Of a stretch of DNA of 64,000 bases, positions 1 through 11,508 are shown one piece after another. Under the pieces are notes generated by a model. It had not been told where the DNA came from and searched no databases. It saw only the letters and a program-made list of their open reading frames with translations. Source of the DNA: Helianthus annuus (lineage: Eukaryota; Streptophyta; Magnoliopsida; Asterales; Asteraceae). The DNA lies in NCBI RefSeq assembly GCF_002127325.2, contig NC_035436.2, positions 122,112,771-122,176,770 on the forward strand. Reading direction: 5' to 3'. The translations under genes were made by a program, and so were the position numbers. Numbering within the stretch: the first letter of the stretch is position 1; the number at the start of each line of letters is the position of its first letter.

Positions 1-1340
1 AACATCTAGGTTTACCTTCTTTTAACTTTTGTTCAATCATTCTTGTTGTTAATTGTTATAGTGTTTGCTAATTGCTATATAATGGGTATTAATTAAAGTT
101 TTCAAAACTTAATTAAAAAGCCCATATCTTTTGTTATAATCGAACAAACTCAATACGATTACAAACTAATGGTAGGTAGACGAGCAACAAGCTGCGCCGC
201 TACCCCTTTCTGAATAGCAAACCCTACCCTGCTAAACACAAAATTCTGCCCCTTAACATGTGCGGTGTTACTGCTTACCACCTGTTGAACCCGCTTAAGG
301 ATAATTTTTTTAATCATAAACTTTTGGATAATTTTTTTATTATGGATTAACTTTTGAAATATTTTGTTATTATGAACTGTTGTAGTTTTAGATTATTTTT
401 TGAGTTGTAATTATATTTTATGGATTCATATAGTTAATTAGTCAACACGGTTGAACCGTCCAGTACAACCCGGTTCAACCGGTTACCATTTCTGAGTCTG
501 ACCCGATACGATTAAAATACCAGTTTTTAAAACACTGCGTTTAACAATTAACACGACTATTAAATTCGAATATGCATTTTGAACTAAACATGTTATTTTT
601 GTAAGCAATAACATTCATATGTTTAGCAAATGGATTACATGACACATTTTACTCAATTACATTAAACACATCTATAAAACAAATGACGTTACATGGAAAT
701 TTTAACACAATTATATATAAGCATTTTAAGAACTCGAGAGGTTTAGCACCTGATTATCGACACAACTCACTATACACAAAAAAGTTAGCCTATTTAGACA
801 CATTTTATCATCTCATTGACGTGTCTTTATGACCTAAACATGTTTACCCAAACACTAGCTTACGTATAAAGTTATATTGTAAGACACTAGCTTACGTGTA
901 AAGTTATATTGTAAGGCCACCCAGGGTGGTAATCTTTTTGTGCTTGATGGAACTTTTCCAAACGTGGAAAATCACAAAACACCACCGCCACCTTCTAGTT
1001 TCACGCTACCATTTTTATAACGCGTGCATTTTTTGACGCCTGATGATTTGAGTGTGGTTGGGGGAAATTGTTGGTTGGAGGAAATTGTTGGGTGTGGTGG
1101 TGAGTGATGGGCATTTCCACAAAAAAAAATTGTGAGTGATGGAATAATGGTTGATGACATGGCAGAACTTGATTGGATGTTGTGAGTTATAAATGGGTGG
1201 TGAGTGATGACCACCCCTACCCCTAATAAACGAATTATGTCATGTATTAGCAGTTGCTCCTAGGCTTTTGATACATGATTTTATGTCATATTTAAATTAT
1301 TTAATCCATTTTAAATTTTGATAAGAAATTTAATCCTAAA
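1..1340. other. AT-rich intergenic DNA, no gene recognised
   Basis: No reading frame here has a recognisable protein signature; the longest is a low-complexity 80-codon frame on the minus strand (972-1214). A short stretch around 440-540 (repeated CGGTTGAACC/GGTTCAACCGG motifs) resembles interspersed plant repeat DNA but has no visible boundaries. Confidence 0.6.
852..915. repeat. 32-bp tandem duplication (2 copies)
   Basis: Two adjacent 32-bp copies starting ACACTAGCTTACGT (852-883 and 884-915) differ at a single position (A/G). A simple local duplication with no visible function. Confidence 0.85.
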
Positions 1341-1723
1341 GGGGGTGTTCGTTCTGGAACACTAAAAAAGTAGGAAACTGAGCAATCATGCATCTAACAT
1401 GTTAAAAATTCAACTTAACATGTTAAAAATCATTTTTTTTTAAATGGCTCTTTTCATTATAAATACATGTAGAAGCTTTTTTTTAAAATAATTCAAACAC
1501 TAAAAATATTAAAAAACAGTTAAAAAAGATTAATTTTTTTACAAAAAAAAATGATTTTTATTGGAATTTCTACACATTTTTATATGCAAAAGCTTCGAAA
1601 AAAATTAGGAAAAAAATAATTTTTAGCATTTTAAATTGAAATTTTAAGATATTTTAACATGTTAAATGCACGACTCACCGATTCCCCACTTTTTTTTAGT
1701 ATTCCCCAATAAACCGCACACTA
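1341..1723. mobile_element. MITE-like inverted-repeat element (degenerate)
   Basis: The left end (GTGTTCG...ACTAAAAAAGT...CATGCATCTAACATGTTAA) is an imperfect inverted copy of the right end near 1655-1721 (TTAACATGTTAAATGCACGA...CCGCACAC). The arms are about 60 bp and enclose an AT-rich centre without coding capacity, as in non-autonomous DNA transposons. I could not find a convincing target-site duplication, so the superfamily is undecided. The ends resemble hAT-type MITEs only loosely. Confidence 0.45.
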
Positions 1724-2148
1724 GTAAAAAAAAATTGGTAATAACATATAAGGATACTTCCCTAACTTTTATTATTAAGTTCGTCTAATTATTAAAACAC
1801 GTAGTTATTAAGATCCTATTGTTGATCTTAGAATCTTTTTAACATTATGATTTTGTTTAACAATTTACATAGGATCCCAATCTTAAATACGATTTCAAAA
1901 TATTAATACAATCCGTACTTGTTTTACTTAAAATAGTAATTGAAATACTCTAAATGATCCAACTTTATTAAGATAAACATATAAATACCGGTTTTTTATG
2001 GCTACACTTTATAAAAACCAACAAAGCCGAAGGAACAATTACATACACAAGATGCTAATTAGAAAGAGAATTTACACCAATCATTCTATTCTATTGGTGC
2101 AATTTTTGAACGATTTTTTAACCATAAGAATCCTAACGCCTTAGTCTC
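1724..2148. other. AT-rich spacer, nothing recognised
   Basis: No coding signature, repeat boundary or RNA gene is visible. The stretch is AT-rich with several A and T runs. Confidence 0.5.
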
Positions 2149-2901
2149 TTATACCATGAGTGTGGGCTCTAATTTCCCATTCGAGAACATCATTTCATTC
2201 CTCTTCTTCCACGCAATCCAAGCAACTAATATGATAATCATTTGTATTAGTTCCTTTTTGCATTCTGGACCTTGTACTATTTCATGGATTTGGAACAAAT
2301 CCTTGACTAAGAAGGCAAAAATTGGAGGTAAACTACACCATGTTGATATCGCTTGGCATATAATCGATGATATATAACAAGAGGTTAACAAGTGCTCCAA
2401 AGTTTCTTCATAATTCCCACATAAAATGCATACAATCAACGTTATGTTCATCTGTCTCCTTACCAGTTCAAATCGTGTTGGTAATCTATTCAAAGACGCC
2501 CTCTATCCGAATATATTCACCTTACGTGGCAGCCACTTTGACCATTTAAAAGTCTCAGTAACCATTACATCGTTGGTGCCTAAGACCAGTCGTTTAATAC
2601 TTTTAACGATGAAGCAACCGTCAGTTTAACCAGCCCATTTCCATTGATCATTCTTTGGAAATAAGTTGACACCATACAAAAGCTTGCAATACTCAGATAA
2701 TTCCTATACTTCCGGCGGTTGTACTGGATTCCTAGACCAAGCCCATACAATATTACACAATGTACCACTTTGTACCAATCTATCTTGAGCAAGCATTTCT
2801 TTTATCCTTTCTAGCTTAAATAGAGAGGGAAATAAAGTCTGCAATGGTTCATTTGTAACCCATGAGTCGACCCAAAACTGGATACTCGCACCATCCACCA
2901 A
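2149..2901 (-). pseudogene. LINE retrotransposon C-terminal remnant (zf-RVT region)
   Basis: Two minus-strand frames, 2580-2901 followed by 2149-2493, match the end of plant non-LTR retrotransposon ORF2. The first has a GASIQFWVDSWV motif, typical of the segment after the reverse transcriptase. The second has NRLPTRFELVRRQ, then CILCGNYEETLEHLLTSC, the Cys/His cluster of the zinc-binding reverse-transcriptase domain (zf-RVT), then an IAWKKRNEMMF tail. The frames are interrupted, and no reverse transcriptase or endonuclease core remains. This is a dead 5'-truncated or internally deleted LINE. Family assignment rests on these motifs only. Confidence 0.7.
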
Positions 2902-2962
2902 TTTAACCTTTGATTAAATGTGGAATTTGCACCAGACTACCCTTCTTTAAATAATTCAGAAT

Positions 2963-4460
2963 TTAATATTCTGCTCCAAACATCTGTAAGACCCGTCTTG
3001 CAACGTAAGAAACTACCTTTTCTTGGACAATAATGAAACGTTGCCACGACCCTTCGCCACAGCCTGTCTGGTTCAATTTTAAAGCGTCAAACCCATTTGA
3101 CCAAAAAACTATTATGTTGTTAAAGTTAGTGGCGGAGCTCAATAGGAAACTCGACGGGAGCCGGACTCTCAAAATCCAAATCGTTGGGGCCGGACTCTTA
3201 AAAATCCAATCTTTTACATTCTTCATTTCCTCTGGGTCAATTTGGTCGTAATCTTCTTTTACTAAATTGTAATTTCCAATTTGTGCTTCCACTAACCTTT
3301 CGTAGGACTGTAGAACCAAGGCTAACAAAGCCATGTATTCTTTGGCGTTAGATACAGTAAGACCTTGAAGATTGTTTAAGCTCACTACATTGTTGCACTG
3401 CAAATTCTCTGAAGATTGATTTGTTGCATTTTATTGGTTTTGATTATGCTTAGGTTGTGACTGTTGAGTTGGTGTTTGTTGAGATTGTTGAAATTGAGTT
3501 GGTTGAGTAGCATTAGATCCCAAACTACTTGTATAAACCAAATGTTGATTCACACTTGTTCCTGAAATACTTCCATATATTGGTTGTGAATTCTTTGTGA
3601 ATCCCGAACTGCCTCCCACAAATGCATTTCCCTATGATGAATACTGAGGTGAATTGTTTGCACTAAATTCAGTTTGTATCTTTTGGCTTGCAGTCTCTGA
3701 TCCTTTGTAATAGAGACCAATGTCTTGAGGAATGACATTTGCTTTCATATTTGACTTTTTCCTTAGCTTCAGTTCATGAGCTTCCAACTTTTCAACAAAT
3801 GAACTAAGACTTAAACTCAGGTAATCCATCTATCTTAACTTTAAAATTATCAGATACATTCCCCATTCTTCATCAGGTCACACATCTGCTAGCTTCTCAA
3901 CTTGTTGAATACCTGTCAGTTGCATGTTGTTTCTTTTAGTTTCAGCAATTAAATGACAATATCTGTCAATAAACTGATGAAAAGTTTCTCATCTGGCAGC
4001 AGTAAACATGTCGAATTCTTTTTTGATCAAATCAACTTTGCTTTTGCGCATGTCATCATTTCCTCTGTATTTAATAAAACTATCCAGAGTAACTGTGTTG
4101 TTTCTTTATGTTGAAGAAGATGTAGAATATCGTCTAGGATTAACTGTTGTAACATATTGTACATTTTCTTCTCTCTTGCATAATATTTTTTCTCACCAAC
4201 TGGGATATGAGATATCTTAATTCTTTCTCCAGCTTCATTTCTCGTAATCAAATACTCATCCTCGATCCTATCCAACCTTCCAAACATGTTGTTTGTACAT
4301 AATTTTCAAACCGTGTAGCCATCTTGGATAATCTTCCATCCATAAGCTTTGGTGGTTTGTTGGACGTACCCATCTCATTATCCAAATTCATATTCTGAAC
4401 TATGCTTGATGAACTTCCACCCGTAGCAAAAGCGTTGTACAATTCTGAATCCATGCCACA
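2963..4460 (-). pseudogene. Ty1-copia gag remnant with multiple frameshifts
   Basis: Successive minus-strand fragments read in gag order: 4248-4454 (starts MDSELYNAF, then PPKLMDGRLSKMATRFENYV), 4027-4287, 3632-3829 (SLSLSSFVEKLEAHELKLRKK then PQDIGLYYKG), 3431-3619 (Gln/Asn-rich) and 2963-3403. The segment near SLSSFVEKLEAHELKLRK resembles the C-terminal gag helix region of plant copia elements. There is no zinc knuckle, protease or pol and no identifiable LTR, and the frame changes at least three times. The order and shared strand argue that it is one degraded gag and not several genes. Adjacent to the LINE remnant on the same strand, probably coincidentally. Confidence 0.55.
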
Positions 4461-5329
4461 GAAAATTTTCCAAAAATACTACTTCCCAAGCATATGAACA
4501 CTCAAGTGTATGACCCTCTGAACGCAAAACCGCAAGCATATGACCAACCAAGCGTATAAATCCAATCAATCATATCAAGCTTCAAACGGTTGACTCTTGT
4601 GCGTGTAGGAGCTCTTGCAAATTGCGATACTGTTATCCGACCGTCATGCATAAACCCTAAGTCTGGGCCCACTGGGAAATCAGGGTGTGACAAAACACAA
4701 CTCAAAAAACAAGCATTGAAGATCAAACATCTCAGCAAAACATCATAGTAAAAAAAATGTAAACTGCAAAAGAATTCTGATAACAAATCAGTCATCATCG
4801 AAGACCAAACCACACCGAAGTAAACCAAATCAAAGAACGTTAAAAGTTATGCAATCAACCGAAAACCATGTAAATGCATGTATAAACAGTCTCCAAAAAC
4901 TAAAATATTGTAGTAATCATCATCGACAAACCAACATTAAACACACAAAATCCAACAAATTTCAAGCATATGCAATTATGTGATCGAACGATAAAACACC
5001 AAAACAACATCAAAGCCAACATCACCGTTAAACCCCAAAACCCAATAGAGACAATCGTTGAAAAAAAACAAACGTGGTGGTCTAGAAACACCAACTAACA
5101 AATAACAATGAAGTCAACCAAAATCGTCCGTCAAAAGCAATCTGTAAACACAAAAAACAACAAAAACAATCGTGTTCTAAAAACATTAAGCAAGAAATAA
5201 GAGTAAACACAGACAAAATTGTACAAAACTCTAAATCGTAAAACGAAACCATCAACAAAAACAAAGCCCTAACAGCAACAAACAAAAAAACGCAGACAAA
5301 ATTAGGAACATAACTGTAATCACGTATAC
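4461..5329. other. Non-coding stretch, nothing assigned
   Basis: AC-rich sequence on the plus strand gives long but low-complexity Phe/Leu/Cys-rich frames on the minus strand. These have no recognisable domain and are treated as compositional artefacts. It could be an untranslated leader of the adjacent degraded copia gag, but no primer site or LTR boundary could be defined. Confidence 0.4.
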
Positions 5330-5615
5330 CTGAGGTTGCGGGAGAATCGCCGAAGAATGCCCAACAAAGCTTTTGTACTAAGAAAGAAAGAAAGAGGAAA
5401 GTTGTCAGCAATGGCAGACAAAAACGTAAACAACCTAAGGTCGGTGAAGTATGCCCAACAAAGCTTCTGTACTAAGAAAGAAAGAGAAAAGTTGTCACCA
5501 AAGGTAGACAAAATAAGGAAGACAATCGTAATGGCGTATTCCTGAGGTCGCCGGAGAATCGCCAGAGAACACCCAACAAAGCATTTGCATCAAGAAAGAA
5601 AAAAGAAAGTTGTTT
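5330..5615. repeat. Local triplication of an ~100-bp unit
   Basis: Three related copies begin near 5330, 5438 and 5546. They share GAGAATCGCC (first and third), CCCAACAAAGC, and ACTAAGAAAGAAAGA or CATCAAGAAAGAAA, ending in AAAGTTGT. The copies are diverged and of unequal length, so the array is old. No coding potential is shared between them. Confidence 0.7.
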
Positions 5616-6170
5616 GGTGGAGGGCTGACTTTTTTAACGGCCCACCAACACAAAATGTACAAACCAAAAGAAAACAAAGGAGCAACCCACTCAAAGCAAT
5701 GAAAAACACTAAAGCATAAATTACAACCAACAATGCATTAAATTAACATTATATAAATAATATTCTATTTTTATTATAATTAATTAAAAACATATTTTGT
5801 TTTTCTCATAAAAACAAATTTTAGTTTCTCATATAAGAATATAACTTTTAAGATATGATCTTTTCTAAATTTTAAGTATGTAGATGCGATGTGTCGATTT
5901 TAATCTATGCCTTGATATAAACCTTTTTTGAAACCGAGTTGTCAGTGATAATGTATAAGTAATCGGAGCACAAATGTACATTTTATATAAAAGCTACCTC
6001 ACATTTATTTTTATTTATAAAATGATGTTGTTTGTCTTTTTCATTATTCGAAATACGTGTCGGCATTCTTTTAAGTATATCATGACTTTGTTTTTTGGTA
6101 CTATCTTTCGATTGTTATACCGAGTGTCGGTATCATACCGACATTAGAATTAACAGAACTGCTACTTAAC
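5616..6170. other. AT-rich spacer, possible Helitron interior
   Basis: No gene is seen. A near-perfect palindrome with 9-bp arms (TGTCGGTAT C ATACCGACA, 6125-6143) lies just before the candidate Helitron terminus described next and may be part of the same element. Confidence 0.4.
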
Positions 6171-6176
6171 GAATTT

Positions 6177-6207
6177 CCGCTGCAACGCACGGGATAATTC
6201 CGCTAGT
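6177..6207 (+). mobile_element. Candidate Helitron 3' terminus
   Basis: A short GC-rich hairpin (CCG, bulged C, TGC, loop AAC, GCA, CGG; 6177-6192) is followed ten bases later by CTAG and a T (6203-6207). That is the known layout of Helitron 3' ends: a terminal hairpin, then CTRR, inserted before T. The 5' TC end could not be located, so element size and family are open. This is a motif-level call only. Confidence 0.45.
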
Positions 6208-6434
6208 TATTATTATTCTTATTATCAAAGAAGCTGAATAATACAGTTTGACTAATAGTTGATAATAATATACTTAATATAAAATATTGATTATAACATT
6301 AAAAAATATAGGTTTAGAAAAGAAAGCCGGATATAAAGTTTAGAAAAGAAAGTCGTGGATAAGGGACATAAAAGAGTGGACCTCACAAACGCTTTAACAG
6401 TTTAACCACCAAGCAAAGCAAAGAAAAGCTTTTA

Positions 6435-6690
6435 TTTCTTAATTGCATCCTTTAAAATATATCAGACTTTGTAAACGAAGTATCGATTCATAAAATATCT
6501 TATCGACCCTCTTGAAAGTCCCTTTTTTGTTTCTTAATTGCATCTTTTAAAATATATCAGACTTTGTAAACGAAGTATCAATTCATAAAATTGAAAGTCC
6601 CTTTTTTTTGTTTCTTAATTGCATCCTTTAAAATATATTAGACTTTGTAAATGAAGTATCAATTCATAAAATTGCTATATGGCAAGGGAG
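6435..6690. repeat. Three tandem copies of an 81-95-bp unit
   Basis: Copies start at 6435, 6530 and 6611 with TTTCTTAATTGCATC, then TTTAAAATATAT(C/T)AGACTTTGTAAA, and end near AATTCATAAAAT. The first copy carries about 14 extra bases. The copies differ at few positions, suggesting recent local duplication. No protein is encoded. Confidence 0.85.
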
Positions 6691-6699
6691 TAAGGGACG

Positions 6700-7074
6700 G
6701 ATCTCCTTATTACAGCTATTTCTAGATTGTATCAACAAGAATATATAATTTCTTGTCCCACGATTTGAATAGCTCTAAACTAATGTACAATATTAAACTC
6801 AAACAATGGCCTTGAGTGATGTTTTACCAATTTGAGGGCATGTTAAGTTAGTACTTAGTAAGTTTTTTATGAGCTATCCGTTATTTAATTTAAGTGAACC
6901 TAAATTCACCTTTTGTATAATTTGAGATATCCGTTATTACTTTTTATTGGTATAAATCCATGTATTGATTAGCGGAATGTTAAAAGAAACTTCACTTTTC
7001 CATATATGCATTCTATGTGGTACATCACCAGAAAAAAAATGTTCAGAAATATGAACAATCATCATCCACTGATA
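6700..7074. other. AT-rich spacer, nothing recognised
   Basis: No coding signature, RNA gene or repeat boundary was recognised. Confidence 0.5.
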
Positions 7075-7312
7075 CTAAGGTGGTGTTTGTTTTTCTAAAA
7101 AATATATGCGCAGTCTCATCTGTCTGTGCCGTGTAGATCACGCGCAGACGTTGCCATCTACAGACTGTTTGTTTTTTCGAAGATGGTTCATTAAAAAACG
7201 TCTGCGCGAGCTCTTCTAGGTGCAAACCTCTTACTGGTTCAGCACTTAATAGTTCAGACCTCTTACTGATTAAGCACTTAACCATTCAGAAATTGTAAAA
7301 CAACCCCTTAAC
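7075..7312. mobile_element. MITE-like element
   Basis: The left end AAGGTGGTGTTTGTTTTT and the inverted right end (reverse complement AAGGGGTTGTTTTACA) match over about 14-16 bp. The ~235-bp interior contains subterminal near-repeats (AACCTCTTACTGGTTCAGCAC and GACCTCTTACTGATTAAGCAC, then AACCATTCAG) without coding potential. This is the shape of a small non-autonomous DNA transposon of plants. Target duplication is not clear, and superfamily is not assigned. Confidence 0.5.
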
Positions 7313-8084
7313 CTTTCTACATTTGAATTTCATTCACTAACTTTCCAAAACCATATTTAATACAACGTATCGTTTAAACTAATTCCATTTCCATGGATTT
7401 TTATTATGCAACCAAACAACCCCATGGCTTCAATCTTTAACTAATTCTCCTTTTCAAATTCAATTTCATATTCACGTTTCAACAACCAAAACTTTGGTAG
7501 TAGAGCGATACATTCTTCATTTCATTTTCTAAAGTGAACACAGGTAGTGAAAAATCAAATATGAAAATAATGTCGAACGTCCGATGAGTAATGTGGGTAC
7601 TAAAGAGCTTGTAGCCTATTGGTATCAAACTGTGATCAAAAGGTATCTCTTCGTGAGGTTAAGCATTCAAGTCTAATATTCAACAAATCTGTAAATTCGT
7701 AAGTAGATTTAAATGGTGTGTGTTAGCCGTACTAAAAAAACTAAAAAAAAAGGTAATTTGAAGATTGTTGGAGTTGGAAATGTAGGGGTGTACACGACTA
7801 GGTTGGGTTCGATTATTAGCATAAACGAAACTAAAACCGAAGTCACCAGTTAATCTATATTTACCAACCAACAACTTTTTGGTTAATCGGTTCATATTTT
7901 TTAATTAATTTGTCATTTTTCGATTCAGTTCGGTTAATTTTGATTGAAATCGAAAATCAAACTTGGGCTAACTTTTTTTGCTTAGAAATACATGTAAGGG
8001 AGGTATAAATACATAAAATGGATGTATAAATACATGAATTGGAATTATAAATAAATGGAATAGAGGTATAAATGCTAAAAGGGC
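7313..8084. other. Spacer with short AT-rich repeats
   Basis: No gene is seen. Positions 7998-8075 hold about four loose copies of a 20-25-bp motif containing GTATAAATA. They may be the variable tail of the SINE that follows on the minus strand. Confidence 0.45.
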
Positions 8085-8250
8085 TTGGTAACCAAACAAG
8101 ACGGACCACTGGAGTATGATCGTGTCACGAGCGGAACCACCCGATGGAAACCCAATAAATTTGAGAAAAACCCTTTTGTGGGAATCGAACCCAAGACCAA
8201 TTAGTCTTAAAGCCTTATCCAATCTCTAAAATGCCACTAGGCTATAAAAC
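8085..8250 (-). mobile_element. tRNA-derived SINE (first copy)
   Basis: Read on the minus strand, TAGCCTAGTGGC (8233-8244) fits an RNA polymerase III A box and GGTTCGATTCCC (8180-8191) fits a B box, about 40 bases apart as in a tRNA. A tRNA-unrelated body (GGGTTTCCATCGGGTGG...) follows. This is the structure of plant SINEs. I could not find a clean target-site duplication or poly(A)/T end, so the left limit is approximate, and it may extend through the AT-rich repeats to ~7975. A genuine tRNA gene is excluded because no acceptor stem closes around the boxes. Confidence 0.6.
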
Positions 8251-8282
8251 GATCGATATGATGTATTAATTGGATATATATC

Positions 8283-8594
8283 TTTTTTTTTTTTTTGAAC
8301 GACCAACAAATCAATTCCGAGCACTCTCGGGACACCCACTGGACAAACGGAGTAATCCGAGAGTAACCCGAGTCGTCCACCACCAATTACGGGGAAAACC
8401 CAGTAACCCACCCGCCCGTAGGCACGACGGTAAATTACCGGTAAAACCCTTTTGACTCAAGGATCGAACCTAGGTTTTCTTGGGTCTTCTATCACTGCCC
8501 ATCAATACCTCATTTTTTTTCCCAAATAAGAATTGAACTTGAGTCTTCAAAGAAGTACTCAAGTACCCAACCACTTGAGCTAGAGGTAATTCGC
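8283..8594 (-). mobile_element. tRNA-derived SINE with 18-bp target duplication
   Basis: On the minus strand the element starts at 8594. It shows an A box TAGCTCAAGTGG (8571-8582) and a B-box-like GTTCAATTC (8530-8538), then a body with a second GGTTCGATCC motif, and ends in a 14-base A run (T run 8283-8296). Direct repeats ATTAATTGGATATATATC (8265-8282) and ATTAATTGGATATACATC (8595-8612) flank it, with 17 of 18 identical. That is the signature of LINE-mediated retroposition. At 312 bp it is long for a plant SINE. The two box-B-like motifs suggest a composite or dimeric head. It lies 288 bp upstream of the ALMT start codon, in opposite orientation. Confidence 0.85.
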
Positions 8595-8696
8595 ATTAAT
8601 TGGATATACATCCAAAGTAAAATAAATACAAGACGGTAAGACACACATGAAAATGAGTTGAAGAAAAATAAATAAACCGTGATTGATGATGGCGGC

Positions 8697-8760
8697 TGTA
8701 AAAAGAAATATCCCCGAGTGGTTGAGTGGTTTAGATCAGAGATCTGAAAGTCAGAGATAC
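8697..8760 (+). other. tRNA-like sequence in the ALMT 5' region
   Basis: The segment reads CCCCGAGTGGTTGAGTGG followed by an anticodon-arm-like CAGAGATCTGAAAGTC. It resembles the D-arm and anticodon arm of a plant tRNA-Ser/Leu, but no B box or matching acceptor strand follows. It is most likely a truncated SINE head or tRNA relic in the untranslated or promoter region of the downstream gene. Confidence 0.3.
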
Positions 8761-8881
8761 TCCCCTGTTTGTCTTCTTCATTAAATACTTTATCCCCCCA
8801 CATCATGCTCCCCCACTACTGCCCTTCAGTCCTCCTTCAATACAACACCCATTTCACTTCTCATCATCAAGATTGATCAAC

Positions 8882-11508
8882 ATGGCGGCCAATCTTGGAT
8901 CCATGTCACGCAATTTTGCAGATAAAAGCAAAGAAAGATTGTTATCTCGAAAAGGGTATTCGGAATTAGGCTTCTTTTCTGAATCTTATATCAACGAAAA
9001 TGTTTCGGTTCTTGATCGGATCAAGAAATGGTGGGCGGGTGTTGAACTGTTTCTTGTTAATGTTTTTGAAATGGGTCGGGCCGATCCAAGACAGGTTATC
9101 TTTGCTGCTAAATCTGGCCTGGCACTTGCTATCGTTTCTGTACTTATATTCTTTAAAGAGCCCTTGAATTATATGAGCCAGTATTCCATCTGGGGTATCT
9201 TAACTGTCATCGTTGTCTTCGAGTTCAGCGTAGGTAAACCTCTTTTTTTTTTTAGGTTTAACAACTGTTGTTAGTTAGAAAGTTTGTTAATTTATTTTTG
9301 GAAACAAGTTTTGAGGTTAAGTGATCATATGGGTGTCATTGAGTTTGACTTTTTTTTAAATCTTGATAGGAGCAACACTTAGCAAAGGGTTTAATCGTGC
9401 TTTGGGGACGTTTTCGGCTGGCATTCTTGCATTGGGTATTGCTCAGATATCTCTGTGGGCTGGCCGATGGCAAGAGGTTGTGATTGTGGTCAGCATCTTT
9501 ATGGCAGGTCAACATCCAAACACTATCTTTTGTATCCTGTTTTGTATCAGTCGATTATCCGATTCTACATATTTCATATCGCGTAATAAGTTTTGAGACG
9601 CAATGCCAAACGCCCTTGTAATTAATGCTGAAAATTGGGATGCTGTTTGCAGGTTCTATTTCAAGTTACGTGAAACTGTACCCGTCAATGAAGGCGTATG
9701 AATATGGGTTCAGGGTCTTTATGTTGACCTTTTGTATAGTACTTGTGTCGGGTACTTCACATTTCGTTCAAACGGCAGTATCGCGGTTGTTGTTAATTGC
9801 AGTTGGTGCTGGCGTGTGTTTAGTTGTAAATATATGTGTCTATCCAATTTGGGCTGGTGAAGATCTCCATAAATTGGTTGTTAAGAATTTTAGGGGCGTT
9901 GCGACTTCCTTAGAAGGTAAGATACAGTTTTTGCATCTACGCGTTTGGATTATTCTCTAGTTTCCTTAATAGTCTTAATTATGTTATAGGTTGTGTTAAT
10001 AATTACCTTCAGCATTTTGGATACGAAAGGATACCTTCAAAAATACTTGTATATCAAGCGTCCGATGACCCTCTTTATAGCGGATATAGATCAGCAGTAC
10101 AGTCAACAAGTCAAGAAGATGCTCTCGTATGCCTTTTCTCTTTTTTTTTTTGTATTATATTATATTATTAAGACATGTCACTAAACAGTAATCAAGTTTC
10201 ACCATTGTTATTTCTTGCTCGCTTGAACTAATTTTTTTTAGAAGGTTTAACACTCAAGTTTCAGTTCTATTTCAATGTCGTATTATATGTTGGCATGACG
10301 TCTCAGTTGTATAAAATTTACAAAAGTGAAACATGAGTGGTTATACCTTTTTTAGAAAATGACATAGGCAGAACAATTGTGAAACTTTAGTGTCAGTTTT
10401 TTCTGAAGTATACACTGGGTTAATTAGTAAACGTCATCAGTGGGGATTTAACGAGATTAATTTTGATTTTGCAGATGGGGTTTGCGGTTTGGGAACCGCC
10501 ACATGGGCGTTATAAAATGTTAAACTATCCTTGGAGTAATTATGTGAAAGTTAGCGGTGCACTTAGGCATTGTGCTTTTATGGTCATGGCAATGCATGGT
10601 TGTATACTTGCAGAAATTCAGGTACTTTTTACTCTCTTTATTGCTGATGTGGCACTAGTTTTTATTGCTGACGTGGCACTAGTTTTTTATTGTGTGGTGG
10701 TGTCTCGCGTTACCATTTTATATGCTATAGAAGATTACTTATGTATGTTAGATTCGGTGACAAAAGGTTGATGTTATGCAAAAAAGCATATAATTTTTTA
10801 TGTTTTTAATGTCAATAGGCACCAGCTGAACTAAGAAACATGTTCAAAAACGAGATCCAAAAAGTAGGTGCGGAAGGAGCAAGAATATTACGCGAGTTAG
10901 GAAACAAAGTAGAAAAACTAGAGAAACTAAGCCCTGATGTAGACTTGCTTGAAAAAGTGCACGAGGCTGCAGAAGAACTACAAATGATGATTGACCAAAA
11001 GTCATACCACTTGGTCAACTCTGAGAAATGGGCAGCTGGAAGACAGCCAAAAGATTTTGAAGATGCTGAACGTCTTCAAGAACTCAAAGAAGAAGAGATT
11101 AAACCGAATGTCATCAGTTCTTTAAGTGAAGCAAATTTAAAACCACCACTTCCCAGTAAAACCCTTGACCGCCACATCAGCACTCTGTCAAACCACCCTT
11201 CACTGGTGCACTGGGGTTCATCTGAAGATATGCTGAAGCAACAAACACATTGGCCTTCTAGATTATCGGTTCTTGGTGAGACAATTTTAAACGTGCGTGA
11301 AGTGAAAACTTATGAAAGCGCGAGTGCTTTATCACTTGCTACTTTTACTTCTTTGTTGATTGAATTTGTTGCAAGACTTCAGAATCTTGTGAGCGCGTTT
11401 GAAGAGCTTAGTGAGAAGGCTAAGTTTTCTGAACCTGTGAATATACTTGAAGCCAAAGAGGAGGTTAGTGTTTGGACAAGACTCCTCAAGTGCATTGGGA
11501 TCAAGTGA
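8882..11508 (+). CDS. ALMT: Aluminium-activated malate transporter family protein (ALMT9/ALMT4-like), six exons
   Basis: Plant anion channel of the ALMT family. Related clade members release or load malate and chloride at the vacuolar membrane. Exons: 8882-9233, 9370-9507, 9653-9916, 9990-10126, 10475-10621 and 10819-11508. Every intron is GT-AG and the phases join, giving 1,728 nt (575 codons plus stop), the usual length for the vacuolar clade. The N-terminal half is hydrophobic with about six membrane segments and hallmark motifs [40 protein letters not shown] and [10 protein letters not shown]. The C-terminal half is hydrophilic with [27 protein letters not shown], a coiled-coil-prone Glu/Lys helix and the ALMT signature near its end. 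The start is the first in-frame ATG; the TTG nine bases upstream is not needed. A TTAAATA at ~8784 is a possible TATA element. Vacuolar placement is inferred from clade resemblance, and the substrate cannot be read from sequence. The gene appears intact. Confidence 0.93.

Noticed and set aside
972..1214. 80-codon minus-strand frame
   Set aside because: Low-complexity composition, no domain, no neighbouring exons.
4502..5411. Minus-strand Phe/Leu/Cys-rich frames resembling membrane proteins
   Set aside because: They come from AC-rich plus-strand composition; overlapping frames all look the same and none has a family signature.
8233..8244. Functional tRNA gene
   Set aside because: A and B boxes are present but no acceptor stem or complete cloverleaf closes around them; a SINE fits better.
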